A stretch of 51,972 nucleotides of DNA from JAHBNG01 sp039028975 (GCA_039028975.1 JBCCHB010000124.1:1-51972), one strand, 5' to 3'. Shown: positions 18,352 through 27,103, counted from the first letter of the stretch. Notes: generated from the letters alone by a model not told the origin. A program made the numbers and translations.

Positions 18352-19026
18352 ATGTTTCGCTCAAAGATCCGTAATCTAATTTTCCCCCAACAAGAACATC
18401 TGCGGCTAACAGGTGCGTTTGTGTTATATTGGGGAAACGACAACTTTGACCAACCGGCCTTGAATTTTGACTCTTTTCAGATGGGTGTTGCGCTACACGA
18501 CTGGGGGCATGGTTTTCTGGACCAAAACGAAATCGGGGCAATGGACGCTGAAGAGCGGTTGCGCTCAATGGCAAACCTTGTCCAGGCACAATTGCCCGAT
18601 ACTACGGCAGAGCTTGTGATGCAGCATCACGTGTTGCGACTGATGGGTGATGAGCCAATGTATGATCAGCTCCGACACCAACTGAAGCACAGGATTAGCG
18701 AAAACATCCGCCAAGTTAATCTCGATGAACAAGATAATCTTGACGAAGAGATCTTTTTGCGTGCGGATCGAATTACCAACTTGGCCGACATGATTTCGTT
18801 CGACTTTTGCTTCGGAGAACCTCTCAGCCGTACCATACCTGTCTATGCCCATCTGGGTGACGAGACACAGACCGATATTACATATTCAGTTGCCGATGGA
18901 GTCATTCAACTCAATCCGTGGCCACTTCAGGTTGACTCACTTAACGGTTACATGTTGGCGTATGAGGCAGATGGCTATCCCATAGATCTAAAACCACATG
19001 TAGTTGCCTACAAGATCACGAATTGA
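18352..19026 (+). CDS. DUF3891-like hypothetical protein
   Basis: 224 residues, soluble, with ALHDWGHG near 48-55, MQHHVLRLM near 92 and ADRITNLADMISFDFCFGEP near 143-162. Conserved His/Asp spacing and the DFCFGEP block resemble the DUF3891 family, which has an HD-like flavour, but I cannot confirm this. No catalytic function is assigned. The start follows GACGGAGGC (18338-18346), a plausible ribosome site. The gene stands alone after the GNAT-SnoaL gene, about 160 bp downstream of it. Confidence 0.6.
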   Translation: MFRSKIRNLIFPQQEHLRLTGAFVLYWGNDNFDQPALNFDSFQMGVALHDWGHGFLDQNEIGAMDAEERLRSMANLVQAQLPDTTAELVMQHHVLRLMGDEPMYDQLRHQLKHRISENIRQVNLDEQDNLDEEIFLRADRITNLADMISFDFCFGEPLSRTIPVYAHLGDETQTDITYSVADGVIQLNPWPLQVDSLNGYMLAYEADGYPIDLKPHVVAYKITN

Positions 19027-19211
19027 AGAAACTTGGACTCTATGCGACAAAGTGTAGACGGTATCCCTGTAGCCCCGTCCTTGCAGATACTGCTGGCAAA
19101 ATATGTCATAATTTCCACCATGCTTTGTCAATGAAAATATCGTCAAGAAGTTTGTAGAACTAGGTAAAACGGGTCGGTTCGTGATGCCCACCCTGCCGTG
19201 AACAGTCAGGG

Positions 19212-19361
19212 CTACAGAGCAGACACCCGCTCAACCGGGCTTGTTGGTCGACAAGCCAGCCCCACCGATGGGACGTCTGTCCGGTAGCCCAACGTCTTTA
19301 GGCCTGAGTTGGCATCAAGGACCATGAACGCACGGCAAGTCGAACAACCCCATTTGCTTTT
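19212..19361 (-). other. Possible TnpB-type transposase 3' remnant
   Basis: Minus-strand reading ends GLACRPTSPVERVSAL and stop (19212-19214). The short, GC-rich, hairpin-rich tail (GGGCTTGTTGGTCGACAAGCC region) resembles the end of IS605-type tnpB genes. No zinc-ribbon or RuvC motif is left, so this is weak. Confidence 0.22.
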
Positions 19362-19362
19362 C

Positions 19363-19447
19363 TATACTCAGCTCCGTTTGAAAACAGGAGTTTGGTCACT
19401 CTGGTAGGGCTTCGGAAAACACCTGTTTTCAAAACGACCGCAGTATA
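19363..19447. repeat. 85-bp palindromic element, copy 2
   Basis: Starts TATACTCAGCTCCGTTTG and ends CGACCGCAGTATA; inner arms AAAACAGGAGTTT and AAACACCTGTTTT pair with one mismatch. It is in inverted orientation relative to copy 1. Confidence 0.75.
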
Positions 19448-19541
19448 AATTACCCCAATGTCTTGTAAGAAGTATCCTTGCAGAGCGAAAGGCATCCGGT
19501 GTGCCTGAGTCCCCAAGGACGAGCTACAAACTGAAACATTA

Positions 19542-19931
19542 TTAAGTTGCCGAAGCCCAGCGATTCAGCGGCCAACCGTCACGGCTGAACCATGCTACAA
19601 CAGCAGCTAATGCAGCAAGTACAATGTTCACCAAATAGAACTCGCTTGCACCAACGGTCATGTTGGAATAGAGGGCACCGATCATCGTGGCAACAATCAG
19701 CCCTGATCCAATCAGCCGGGTCTGACGCGGCCAAAGAAGAATCGCGGCGCCAGCTTCGATAATGCCCGTTAGAATGTAAAACCAGTAGGGATAGCCAAAG
19801 TTTACAAACTGCTGCCAAAGTTCTTCATTCCCGATCAGCTTCATGCCGCCAGCAAAGAGCATGGCAACAGTTAACAAAGCCATCAACGCATAGACTACAT
19901 ATTGCATAACCTTCATCAGTTTTTTCTCCAT
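19542..19931 (-). CDS. DoxX-family membrane protein
   Basis: 129 residues with four hydrophobic segments (about 11-29, 46-64, 71-89, 97-113) and AGGMKLIGNEELWQQFVNFGYPYWFYILTGIIEAGAAILL, the typical DoxX core (the N-terminal K-LxG and the G-P-F/Y patch). Such proteins are small inner-membrane proteins linked to thiol/redox homeostasis or quinone metabolism. ATG 19931 is preferred; a TTG one codon upstream is less likely. It sits downstream of, and on the same strand as, the LysR gene at 20063, with a repeat element between them. Confidence 0.82.
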   Translation of the reverse strand: MEKKLMKVMQYVVYALMALLTVAMLFAGGMKLIGNEELWQQFVNFGYPYWFYILTGIIEAGAAILLWPRQTRLIGSGLIVATMIGALYSNMTVGASEFYLVNIVLAALAAVVAWFSRDGWPLNRWASAT

Positions 19932-19947
19932 CAATTTCAGCCCCTAA

Positions 19948-20067
19948 TTTAAGTGATTCCAAGAAAGAAATCAGAAAACAGGGATTAGAAGATTACGCAG
20001 ATTCAAGAGAAAAATCCGTGTAATCTATGCAATCTTTGTTCTGAAAACTCTCTTGGCTTTACTTAAA
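19948..20067. repeat. Hairpin repeat element ending on the LysR stop codon
   Basis: Ends TTTAAGTGATTCCAAGAAAG and its imperfect inverse TCTTGGCTTTACTTAAA. The inside carries AACAGGGATTAGAAGATTACGC and the inverse TAATCTATGCAATCTTTGTT. Its last bases (TTAA) supply the LysR stop codon (20063-20065), suggesting insertion at a TTAA target. Confidence 0.6.
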
Positions 20068-20944
20068 AAAGCTTAATCCGGAAGGAATCCCACAAGCTTT
20101 GCACCACCGGCCCGAATGGTCGGTCGGCTCGCCCTACAACGCAGATTTCACTCTCGCCTACGCGATAATAGTTTTCAATTTCCAGGGGAACTACTTTCTG
20201 GGTCTCCAGCTCTTCTTCCATCATGAAATCAGGGAGCGTTCCCCAGCCTAGGCCCTCGACGATGATCTCTTTCTTAGTCTGCACGTCATTTACATGCCAT
20301 TGGCGGGCTTCTTCAATGACTCTATAGTTTTGATCGGGTGCGTTCCTTGCTGAATCTCGTAGGATCACCTGGACATACTCCTTAGTATCTTCAAGCGGCA
20401 CGTCGTTTTCATATTGAGTTAGAGGATGCGTTGCAGCCGCTACGGGGAAAAACCTGAATTTGCGTAACGGCAGGGAGCGAAATAAGTGATTTTCTTCGAA
20501 ACCGGTCACAACCGCCAGATCTACCTCTCCTTCCGTTAAACGTTCCGTCACACCGAATAAATTTTCAGCAAACAACTCCAAACTCGTTTCGGGAAAATCA
20601 ACCTCACACTGTTTTAATACCTTAGAGATAAACCGGATAGGGATACTACCATCAAAGGCAATTTTCACCTTCGGTTCATTGCCCGTCGCCAGTTGGCGCC
20701 CCAAATGTTCAAATTCTTCGGCACGTTCCAACACACGCTGGGCCTTTTGCACCATGGCCTGACCAATCGGTGTGAGGGTGAGGCGCCTATCTTCTCTGGA
20801 AAAAAGCTCAATGCCGAATTCTTCCTCAAGCTTTTTCATGGCAACGCTGAGCGTTGGTTGAGTACGATACAACACCTCCGCAGCGGCACCCATGCTGCCA
20901 TGCTCCACAATTTTGACTAAGATTTGCAGTTGATCGAGGGTCAT
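20063..20944 (-). CDS. LysR-family transcriptional regulator
   Basis: 293 residues. N-terminal winged HTH (residues 1-60: LQILVKIVEHGSMGAAAEVLYRTQPTLSVAMKKLEEEFGIELFSR), then a coiled linker and a periplasmic-binding-protein-like effector domain from about 90. The start is firm (ATAGGAGA before ATG 20944). It is divergent from the DoxX-like gene at 21313 over a 368-bp spacer, the classical arrangement for a LysR regulator of a divergent operon, here probably DoxX-SDR and perhaps also the downstream DoxX at 19542. The effector is unknown. Confidence 0.92.
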   Translation of the reverse strand: MTLDQLQILVKIVEHGSMGAAAEVLYRTQPTLSVAMKKLEEEFGIELFSREDRRLTLTPIGQAMVQKAQRVLERAEEFEHLGRQLATGNEPKVKIAFDGSIPIRFISKVLKQCEVDFPETSLELFAENLFGVTERLTEGEVDLAVVTGFEENHLFRSLPLRKFRFFPVAAATHPLTQYENDVPLEDTKEYVQVILRDSARNAPDQNYRVIEEARQWHVNDVQTKKEIIVEGLGWGTLPDFMMEEELETQKVVPLEIENYYRVGESEICVVGRADRPFGPVVQSLWDSFRIKLF

Positions 20945-21312
20945 GATTGTCTCCTATAAGTATCTATCCGAAAAGCTCTGTGGTGAAGCTCTCGTGCTTA
21001 GGTAGATGTTGGTCCCACAACCGCTTTTCGGGTGTTAACCAAATAATCATAGACAAAATCTATTAAACAGATAGAAAATTAATACTTTAATTCTATGGCA
21101 AATCAGGCTATACTGCAAACGTAGTTCAAGCAAGTTTAGTCAACTGAATTTGATAATCCTTTTAACCATTAAAAACTAACGGAGAGTGACGCCAAGAAAA
21201 TTCTTGGGAAACAGGGATTAAAAGATTTCACAGATTTGCTTCTTCATCTGTGAAATCTATGCAATCTTTGTTTGAAGGGTTTCTTATCTTTGCTTCAAAA
21301 TTGGAGATAAAC
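20945..21312. promoter_or_regulatory. Divergent LysR/DoxX control region
   Basis: A 368-bp spacer between divergent genes. A TATACT (21109-21114) lies on the plus strand with no strong -35. A copy of the AACAGGGATTAAAAGATTTC hairpin element (21209-21273) separates it from the DoxX ribosome site, so transcripts would carry that hairpin in the 5' leader. Confidence 0.4.
21209..21273. repeat. Hairpin repeat element, 5' of the DoxX-like gene
   Basis: AACAGGGATTAAAAGATTTC then CAGATTTGCTTCTTCATCTG and the inverse GAAATCTATGCAATCTTTGTT. It belongs to the same family as 19948 and 31707-31919. Confidence 0.6.
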
Positions 21313-21738
21313 ATGGAAAAGCGAAACAAAATCATTTACTGGGGTGTAACGGGTCTGTTTTCCGCATTCATGCTCATGAATGTCGTGATGTATGTGGCGC
21401 AAAATGAAATGGTCACAGAGACATTTGTTGGGTTCGGCTATCCAGCCTATCTTGTCTATCCCCTGGCACTTGCCAAGTTATTGGGCATTATCGCCATCGG
21501 TACGAGACGATCTGCATTGCTCAAAGAGTGGGCATATGCAGGGTTCTTCTTTGATTTTCTGCTAGCATTCGGGGCGCACATGATGGCAGGTGATGGAGGA
21601 GCTATTGCCCCTTTGGTCGCCATCGTCATTCTACTGGTATCCCGATATTATGATTCGAAGGTATTTGGTTCTACTCTGCAAGCCGATCAGCGCACTGCAA
21701 ATCGAGCTGATGGCCAAATGAATCTAAATTTCAGCTAG
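21313..21738 (+). CDS. DoxX-like membrane protein
   Basis: 141 residues with four hydrophobic segments (about 9-27, 46-66, 74-92, 97-114), MKKNK-type basic start and TETFVGFGYPAYLVYPLALAKLLG, the DoxX-like (DUF4267-like) pattern. The ATG at 21313 follows GGAGAT; an upstream in-frame ATG at 21250 is part of the repeat element and is rejected. It is followed after 102 bp by the SDR gene on the same strand, so the two probably share an operon under the LysR regulator at 20063. Role: a small membrane redox/stress protein, substrate unknown. Confidence 0.78.
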   Translation: MEKRNKIIYWGVTGLFSAFMLMNVVMYVAQNEMVTETFVGFGYPAYLVYPLALAKLLGIIAIGTRRSALLKEWAYAGFFFDFLLAFGAHMMAGDGGAIAPLVAIVILLVSRYYDSKVFGSTLQADQRTANRADGQMNLNFS

Positions 21739-21840
21739 CTAGCTGTCGAGAAGATCAGAAAAGCTAGAACTTGCATCCGGATTGACGCAGATTTTTTTGC
21801 CGCAAGGTGGGCGAAAAATCAGACTAAGGAGAATATTAAG

Positions 21841-22581
21841 GTGACGGCAAAATTTGAAAACAAAGTCGTTCTGATTACCGGCGGTGGCACAGGAATTGGA
21901 AAAGCGACGGCAGCCGCCTTCATAGCAGAAGGTGCAAAAGTTGTCATTACGGGACGCCGGCAATCGGTACTGGAAGCGACAATAGCGGAGTTGGGTGTTT
22001 CCGCACATTTTGCGGTGGGCGATGTTAGCAAACGTGGTGTTCCGAAGGCTATGGTCGATGAGACGCTCGCAAAACATGGGCAATTGGATGTTCTGGTGAA
22101 CAATGCAGGGACGCTTACGATGGGTCCCTTGACTGAAACGAGTGATGAGGAAATTGAACGTGTTTACCGCATCAATGTCTTCGGTCTGCTCGCGTTATCT
22201 CGGGAGGCCCTACCTCATCTCAGTAAAACCAATGGCTCAATTATCAATGTTTCAAGTACGGTCTCTACTGGTGCGATGGCTGGCCAATCCATTTATGGCT
22301 CATCCAAAGCGGCGGTCGATCACGCAACCAGAAACCTTGCCGTTGAATATGGCCCCAGTGGTGTCCGCGTCAACGCGGTTGCACCTGGCATGACGGTAAC
22401 GGATATGACTGCGGGAGCCACGTCAGATGAAAATATGATGGCAATGGTTATCGGCCAAACGCCACTAGGACGCGTAGCAGAACCTTCAGATATCGCAAAA
22501 GCGATTCTGTTGCTGGCCAGCGACGACGCAGGCTGGATTACGGGCCAGGTCGTAAAAGCTTCGGGCGGGTTGATGATTTAA
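21841..22581 (+). CDS. Short-chain dehydrogenase/reductase (SDR)
   Basis: 246 residues with a GTG start (21841) after AAGGAGA. Classical SDR: cofactor loop TGGGTGIG (residues about 13-20), NNAG (about 88), catalytic Ser in NVSST and YGSSK with Tyr/Lys (about 155-159), and the PG-MTVTDM segment after. An Arg after the glycine loop (TGRRQSV, about 42-44) suggests NADP(H) preference. It probably reduces a carbonyl compound. It is in line with the DoxX-like gene. The stop codon is formed by the first bases of the adjacent repeat element. Confidence 0.9.
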   Translation: MTAKFENKVVLITGGGTGIGKATAAAFIAEGAKVVITGRRQSVLEATIAELGVSAHFAVGDVSKRGVPKAMVDETLAKHGQLDVLVNNAGTLTMGPLTETSDEEIERVYRINVFGLLALSREALPHLSKTNGSIINVSSTVSTGAMAGQSIYGSSKAAVDHATRNLAVEYGPSGVRVNAVAPGMTVTDMTAGATSDENMMAMVIGQTPLGRVAEPSDIAKAILLLASDDAGWITGQVVKASGGLMI

Positions 22582-22711
22582 GTAAAGCCAAGAAAGTCTT
22601 TAGACGCAGATTTTCAGGATTATCAGGATTTATATCTGTGTTTAGTAGCGAAGCGGCTTTATCTGCATAAATCTGTGTCCTATTTCTGACATCTTTCTTG
22701 GAATCACTTAA
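22577..22711. repeat. Hairpin repeat element starting on the SDR stop codon
   Basis: TTTAAGTAAAGCCAAGAAAG at one end and its imperfect inverse CTTTCTTGGAATCACTTAA at the other. The interior contains ACGCAGATTTTCAGGATTATC and the inverse AAATCTGTGTCC. The TTAA end supplies the stop of the SDR gene at 22579-22581, mirroring the case at the LysR gene. Confidence 0.6.
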
Positions 22712-22807
22712 TCGTTGAACTTTGTCGTGAATTTGAAACAAAAAGATCTCGGCATCAGCCACAATTACAAGGCTTTTGGAACTGAACCAGATAGGTTGAA
22801 TTAACTC

Positions 22808-24004
22808 ATGAAAAAACTCTTCTCAACCACTCAATCCTTTACAACGTTTGAGGATCAGAGCGTTAACTTCGTCGAGCTATTCTTCGACTTGGTCTTCGTC
22901 TTCTCCGTAACCCAGATCGTTGGCATCTTACATCACGGCTTTAGCTGGGAATCTGTCGGGCAATCCACCCTAATCTTCTGGCTGGTGTGGTGGGCCTGGA
23001 CCCAATTTACCTGGGCGCTCAATGGGGCTGATACCACCCATTCCTTGATTAAGCTGGCCACTTTAGCCGCAACCGCCATCACATTTTTTATGGCGATTGC
23101 CGTTCCCGAAGCGTTTGGTGGGCGCGGGTTGTGGTTTGCCGCGGCCTATGTCCTGGTGCGGCTCATCGGGATCCTGATTTCGCAGTGGGCATCTTCACAC
23201 GATGTGCGGAGGACACGCGCCTTACGCAGGTTCATCCTAATCTCTGCGGGTGGGTTTGTGGCCATTCTTCTGGGCGGGTGGCTCGGCGGGATAGCCCAAT
23301 ACTTGTTGTGGGGCATCACCATTGTCATTGATATGGTTGCTTCCACGTTCAGCGCTCAGCAAGCAGAAGAAGATCTTTCTATGCACCCTGAACACTTTAC
23401 CGAGCGGCATGGTCTATTCGTCATCATTGCCCTGGGCGAGACGTTAATTGTGGCGGGGAGCGGCATCATTGGCGAAGCGTGGACAGGCCCTCTGTTAGCC
23501 GTTGCCATGCTGGCCGTGGGGCTGACTTGTGCATTGTGGTGGAGCTATTTTCACCAGGCCAAACCCGCGCTCGACCACGCCCTGGGCGCGGAAGAGGGGC
23601 TGGCACAGGGCAAGATGGCCACGGTCGTCTTCAGCTTCCTGCATTTCCCCATGTTATTGGGGGTGATTTCCTTTGCCTATGCCATCGAAGAGGCCATTGC
23701 CCATCCAAGCGATCCGCTCTCATCGACAACCTTACTCGCGTTCGCGCTGGGGCTCGCCCTCTTTGTGGGTGGCATGGTCTTATGTCAGTGGCGAGCCAAG
23801 CTAGGGTTTCGTTGGCCCCGCACGCTTGCTATCGGCGGGACTGTGGCCACAATTCTGCTACTGGTAGACGTCGCCCCAGTGGTTACATTGGGGATTGCTT
23901 TTGTGGGGCTGGTTCTGATTGCTTTTTGGGAACAGGTGGCAGGCAATTCTAGCCTATCGGTTTCGCGTATTGATCCAGCGATTGGGCAATCTCAGTCGGC
24001 CTGA
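22808..24004 (+). CDS. ltrA: Low-temperature-requirement A (LtrA) family membrane protein
   Basis: 398 residues of almost continuous membrane helices (about ten to twelve). Diagnostic LtrA features are VNFVELFFDLVFVFSVTQIV at the N-terminus, WWAWTQFTW (about 58-66) and FVIIALGETLIVAGSGI (about 205-221). LtrA was named from a Listeria cold-growth mutant; its molecular function is unsettled. No strong ribosome site precedes the ATG. GC content is visibly higher than in the flanking genes, which may hint at recent acquisition. It is monocistronic. Confidence 0.9.
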   Translation: MKKLFSTTQSFTTFEDQSVNFVELFFDLVFVFSVTQIVGILHHGFSWESVGQSTLIFWLVWWAWTQFTWALNGADTTHSLIKLATLAATAITFFMAIAVPEAFGGRGLWFAAAYVLVRLIGILISQWASSHDVRRTRALRRFILISAGGFVAILLGGWLGGIAQYLLWGITIVIDMVASTFSAQQAEEDLSMHPEHFTERHGLFVIIALGETLIVAGSGIIGEAWTGPLLAVAMLAVGLTCALWWSYFHQAKPALDHALGAEEGLAQGKMATVVFSFLHFPMLLGVISFAYAIEEAIAHPSDPLSSTTLLAFALGLALFVGGMVLCQWRAKLGFRWPRTLAIGGTVATILLLVDVAPVVTLGIAFVGLVLIAFWEQVAGNSSLSVSRIDPAIGQSQSA

Positions 24005-24022
24005 TGCCGATCTAGCAATTGC

Positions 24023-24091
24023 ATGCTATCAACAGGTTTCACAGATAACGAATAGAAAACATCTCTAATCTGCGAAATCTGTTGATTAGCA
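24023..24091. repeat. Inverted repeat after ltrA
   Basis: ATGCTATCAACAGGTTTC and GAAATCTGTTGATTAGCAT are imperfect inverses, with CAGAT arms inside. It is placed to act as a terminator for ltrA and belongs to the CAGATTTCGCAGAT-type repeats. Confidence 0.5.
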
Positions 24092-24172
24092 TTTTCTCGA
24101 CAACTTCGCGGGCGTACCAGTTTATACCAATCAGGTTTTAGCACTATGTAAGCCCAAACTAGTACGCCCAAA

Positions 24173-25279
24173 CTAGAAAGTCTCTCCTTCGTATATCTTT
24201 TTCACCTTTGGTGAGACAGTTGCCAACAGTTGCCCAGGGTTATCCGGTCTGCCATTGGTTGAGCGGTCGAATATTGTGTTATAGCCATAAACGTCATCAC
24301 CGACATTGAGTGCCAGCTCTAAACCGTCTGCAATCTTTGCTTGGTGGTACCGCCCTTTCCCCCGATCACCTTCATCGCGTAGGATTTCGACCGTGAGTTG
24401 ATTGTTACGAATCTCTGTGACCTGCGCGAGAAAGAGGCGATAGAGTGTTTGTGACGATGTTGGACTCTTGTGTATGACAACGACTTGCTCAGGCCGAATT
24501 TTGATCTTATCCTGAATCTTGGCTGAATAATGGGTATCCACCAATTCATCAGTTTCAAGTAATCTCACTAGGCAACCGTCGGTACGACACGATACTACTT
24601 TGGCTAGGGCTAAATTCATATGTATCTCCTTATACAATGCTTCGTTTTGTGAGGGTCGATACTCAATTAAAAGCTCCTTCTGCATCTGAGTCATCGATTC
24701 TTTCAGGTGTTTACGAGCGGCATGGAGGCGCGTCTTGACTGTGGCTACAGGAATTTCAAGGAAGCTGCTGATCTCCTTCTGTGCGTATCCACTGATATAG
24801 AAGAGAGTCACCACCGTTCGTTGATGCTCTGGCAGGGCTGCGATAGCTGTCATGACGGCATCACGTATCTCAGCTTGCTCGATAAGAGTAGCCGGCATTG
24901 GTACACTTGACGCAGTTTCGAGGACAAGTTCAATTGGCACAAGCGTCACAGCTCTGGTGCGTTGTAGGCGGTTAATTTTCGTAAAGACGATGCGCCGGAA
25001 CCAGCCGGGAAAAGCAGCCGGATTGCGTAGCTTCGGCAGATCATAAAATGCATGAATAAACGCCTCTTGCGCGACATCCTCTGCAAGTTGCCAATCGCCA
25101 AGAATGGCATAGCCATAGCCAACCGCCATATCCTGGAAGTCTTGTATGATTCTACTAAACGCGTTCTGATCGCCGTCTTGGATGCGCTGGATCAGTTCTG
25201 GTAAACGTTCGTTATTTGACCGTGGCACCATACCCCCGTTTATTGTGAACGCAGAAGACCTGCTATCAATAAGAGCCAT
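24173..25279 (-). CDS. ECF-type RNA polymerase sigma factor with C-terminal extension
   Basis: 368 residues. Residues about 27-195 are sigma-70 regions 2 and 4 (DMAVGYGYAILGDWQLAEDVAQEAFIHAF; region 4 LPEHQRTVVTLFYISGYAQKEISSFLEIPVATVKTRLHAARKHL). About 170 further residues (from 200) follow, beta-rich, with no recognised domain (GCLVRLLETDELVDTHYSAKI...GDDVYGYNTIFD). Sigma factors with such tails often use them for signal sensing in place of an anti-sigma factor (inference). It is divergent, 59 bp apart, from the membrane CDGSH gene, its likely first target. An alternative start is the ATG at 25231. Confidence 0.85.
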   Translation of the reverse strand: MALIDSRSSAFTINGGMVPRSNNERLPELIQRIQDGDQNAFSRIIQDFQDMAVGYGYAILGDWQLAEDVAQEAFIHAFYDLPKLRNPAAFPGWFRRIVFTKINRLQRTRAVTLVPIELVLETASSVPMPATLIEQAEIRDAVMTAIAALPEHQRTVVTLFYISGYAQKEISSFLEIPVATVKTRLHAARKHLKESMTQMQKELLIEYRPSQNEALYKEIHMNLALAKVVSCRTDGCLVRLLETDELVDTHYSAKIQDKIKIRPEQVVVIHKSPTSSQTLYRLFLAQVTEIRNNQLTVEILRDEGDRGKGRYHQAKIADGLELALNVGDDVYGYNTIFDRSTNGRPDNPGQLLATVSPKVKKIYEGETF

Positions 25280-25338
25280 TTCCGCGTGAAAAGGTTCGTA
25301 CTCTTGTAAAACTCAACACATAGCGAAAGGAAAATAGT

Positions 25339-26409
25339 ATGAAAACTAAAATTCACCCCGTTGCCGGGGTTACAGGATTTCTCGTCATCTTAGCCTTTGT
25401 GATATCGACGGTCTTCTCTCTGCTCTTCGGCAGTGTTGAAACCATTGCGACCGTTAAGCAAACAATTTTCATAGGTATGTTTGTCTTGCTTATAGCTTTG
25501 GCAGGTGCTGGCGCTTCAGGTATGTCCCTCCTTGGCAAGCGCACAGAACCAATGGCCCTGACCAAGCAGCAACGAGGGCCGATCGCATTTATGACAGGAC
25601 TGTTTGTCTTGTTGCCATCCTCATATTTCCTTTCAAGATGGGCTGCTGCCAATAGTTTCGACGGGTGGTACTACGGCGTTCAGGCGCTAGAGCTAGCGGC
25701 CAGTGGCCTGTGTATCGCTATGATAGGGTTAAACATCCGTGATGGTCTGGCCTTGACCAGCCGGTTTGGCCTGGGTGGTGCAACGAATCCCTCCATACAG
25801 GAACGCGACGGAGGCCCGCTGATTGCGACGGCAGTTCCAGCGCTTACCAGCTCTCGTGGCGAAGCGTTTGAGCACAAACCAGTGATGGCACTCTGCCGCT
25901 GCGGCGCATCAAAGAACAAACCCTATTGCGACAGATCTCACAACGAGATCGGTTTCGACAGCAATCCTTCGGACGATCGGACCAAGGACGAGATTCTGAC
26001 GTACGAAGGCGAAGAGATTACCGTACACTACAACCGCCTACTCTGCTCCCACGCGGCCGAGTGTGGCAAACGCCAAAAGGCCGCGTTTGACTCGTCTCGC
26101 AAGCCCTGGATCATCCCCGACAACGCGCCGAAAGAAGGCGTAATGGAGGTGGTCAAAGCCTGCCCATCTGGTGCATTGCGCTTCAGCCTGCCAGGAGAGC
26201 AGCCGCAGCATGACCAACCGGACATCGATGGCGTAACGGTGGAAAAAAACGGTCCCTATCGCGTTGTCGGTATTCCCTTGGCCGAGCCTCGTCTGGCAGA
26301 GGGCGCAAATGCGGAGAAATACGTTCTTTGCCGTTGCGGAGCGTCCAAGAACAAGCCATATTGTGACGGCTCCCATTATGACATTGGATGGAAAGATTCA
26401 AACGGGTAG
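25339..26409 (+). CDS. Membrane-anchored multi-cluster CDGSH iron-sulfur protein
   Basis: 356 residues, starting after GAAAGGA. Four hydrophobic helices (about 10-32, 42-64, 83-103, 112-130) are followed by a soluble part with two CDGSH 2Fe-2S motifs (CRCGASKNKPYCDRSH near 186 and CRCGASKNKPYCDGSH near 331) around a 4Fe-4S mono-cluster domain (YEGEEITVHYNRLLCSHAAECGK... VVKACPSGAL, about 221-285). The first motif has Arg instead of Gly (CDRSH), yet keeps the three Cys and one His. The Fe-S domains would face one side of the membrane, consistent with a redox sensor or electron carrier. It is divergent from the ECF sigma gene. Confidence 0.85.
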   Translation: MKTKIHPVAGVTGFLVILAFVISTVFSLLFGSVETIATVKQTIFIGMFVLLIALAGAGASGMSLLGKRTEPMALTKQQRGPIAFMTGLFVLLPSSYFLSRWAAANSFDGWYYGVQALELAASGLCIAMIGLNIRDGLALTSRFGLGGATNPSIQERDGGPLIATAVPALTSSRGEAFEHKPVMALCRCGASKNKPYCDRSHNEIGFDSNPSDDRTKDEILTYEGEEITVHYNRLLCSHAAECGKRQKAAFDSSRKPWIIPDNAPKEGVMEVVKACPSGALRFSLPGEQPQHDQPDIDGVTVEKNGPYRVVGIPLAEPRLAEGANAEKYVLCRCGASKNKPYCDGSHYDIGWKDSNG

Positions 26410-26566
26410 ACGATTCAAATTCAGGTAAATCAACTTGGGGTTCGTGTAAATGAAAGGGTGGAATACGAGCAATAGAACGAGTTAAAGTAGACAGAACCGT
26501 TGAGATTGAGTTACAAAGATAACCTAACTTTAATTCAGTTATTCCTAATCACCGAGGAGACATATT

Positions 26567-26998
26567 ATGGCATCCGCACCACCCAACCTGTTTTTCAAGC
26601 TAATGACTCGTACTCATACCTTTTTGTACCGCCTAAGTGGCGGCAAGATAGGGAAGAGCATGCAAGGCATGCCGGTGTTATTGCTAACAACCATTGGCCG
26701 CAAATCAGGGCAGCCGCGTACTGCATCACTTTTATATCTACGTGATGGCGATGATTATCTAATTACCGCTTCTAAAGGAGGCGCTGCTTCTCATCCAGCT
26801 TGGTACTTCAATTTAGAGGCTACGTCAGAAGTTGAGATACAGGTCGGCGATCAGGCATTTACAGCAAGGGTGACCATAACCGAAGATGAAGAGCGCGACC
26901 AGCTTTATGAAAGGTTTAAGTCCTCAAGTAACGAGTATGCTAAATATGAACAAATGACTCAACGAACCATTCCTGTGGTTCGTCTGACGCCTGTCTAA
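26567..26998 (+). CDS. Deazaflavin (F420)-dependent nitroreductase-family protein
   Basis: 143 residues, starting after GAGGAGA. Ddn-family signatures: GMPVLLLTTIGRKSGQPRTASLLYLRDGDDYLITASKGGAASHPAWYFNLEA (about 34-86) then the V-x-A-R strand. Members bind F420 or similar deazaflavins and reduce quinones or nitro compounds. It lies downstream of the CDGSH gene (157 bp gap), in a redox neighbourhood, but probably has its own promoter. No cofactor biosynthesis gene is in the window. Confidence 0.85.
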   Translation: MASAPPNLFFKLMTRTHTFLYRLSGGKIGKSMQGMPVLLLTTIGRKSGQPRTASLLYLRDGDDYLITASKGGAASHPAWYFNLEATSEVEIQVGDQAFTARVTITEDEERDQLYERFKSSSNEYAKYEQMTQRTIPVVRLTPV

Positions 26999-27070
26999 GA
27001 ATGTATATTATATGTTGCGACCTTTCTCTCTAGTATGTCCAAAACCCAATAAACCACCATATACAAATCC

Positions 27071-27103
27071 TTGCAGCAGATGCCCGATTGGCATCTGCTG
27101 CAA
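27071..27103. repeat. Perfect 14-bp hairpin
   Basis: TTGCAGCAGATGCC and its inverse GGCATCTGCTGCAA around a 5-nt loop. It lies between the convergent Ddn and KatG genes, so it may be a bidirectional terminator, although no U-tract is present. Confidence 0.5.

Larger units (their letters stand above)
19027..19541. other. Intergenic region with palindromic element and possible transposon scrap
   Basis: No complete gene. 19212-19361 may be a TnpB-like remnant and 19363-19447 is a palindromic element; the rest shows nothing recognisable. Confidence 0.5.
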
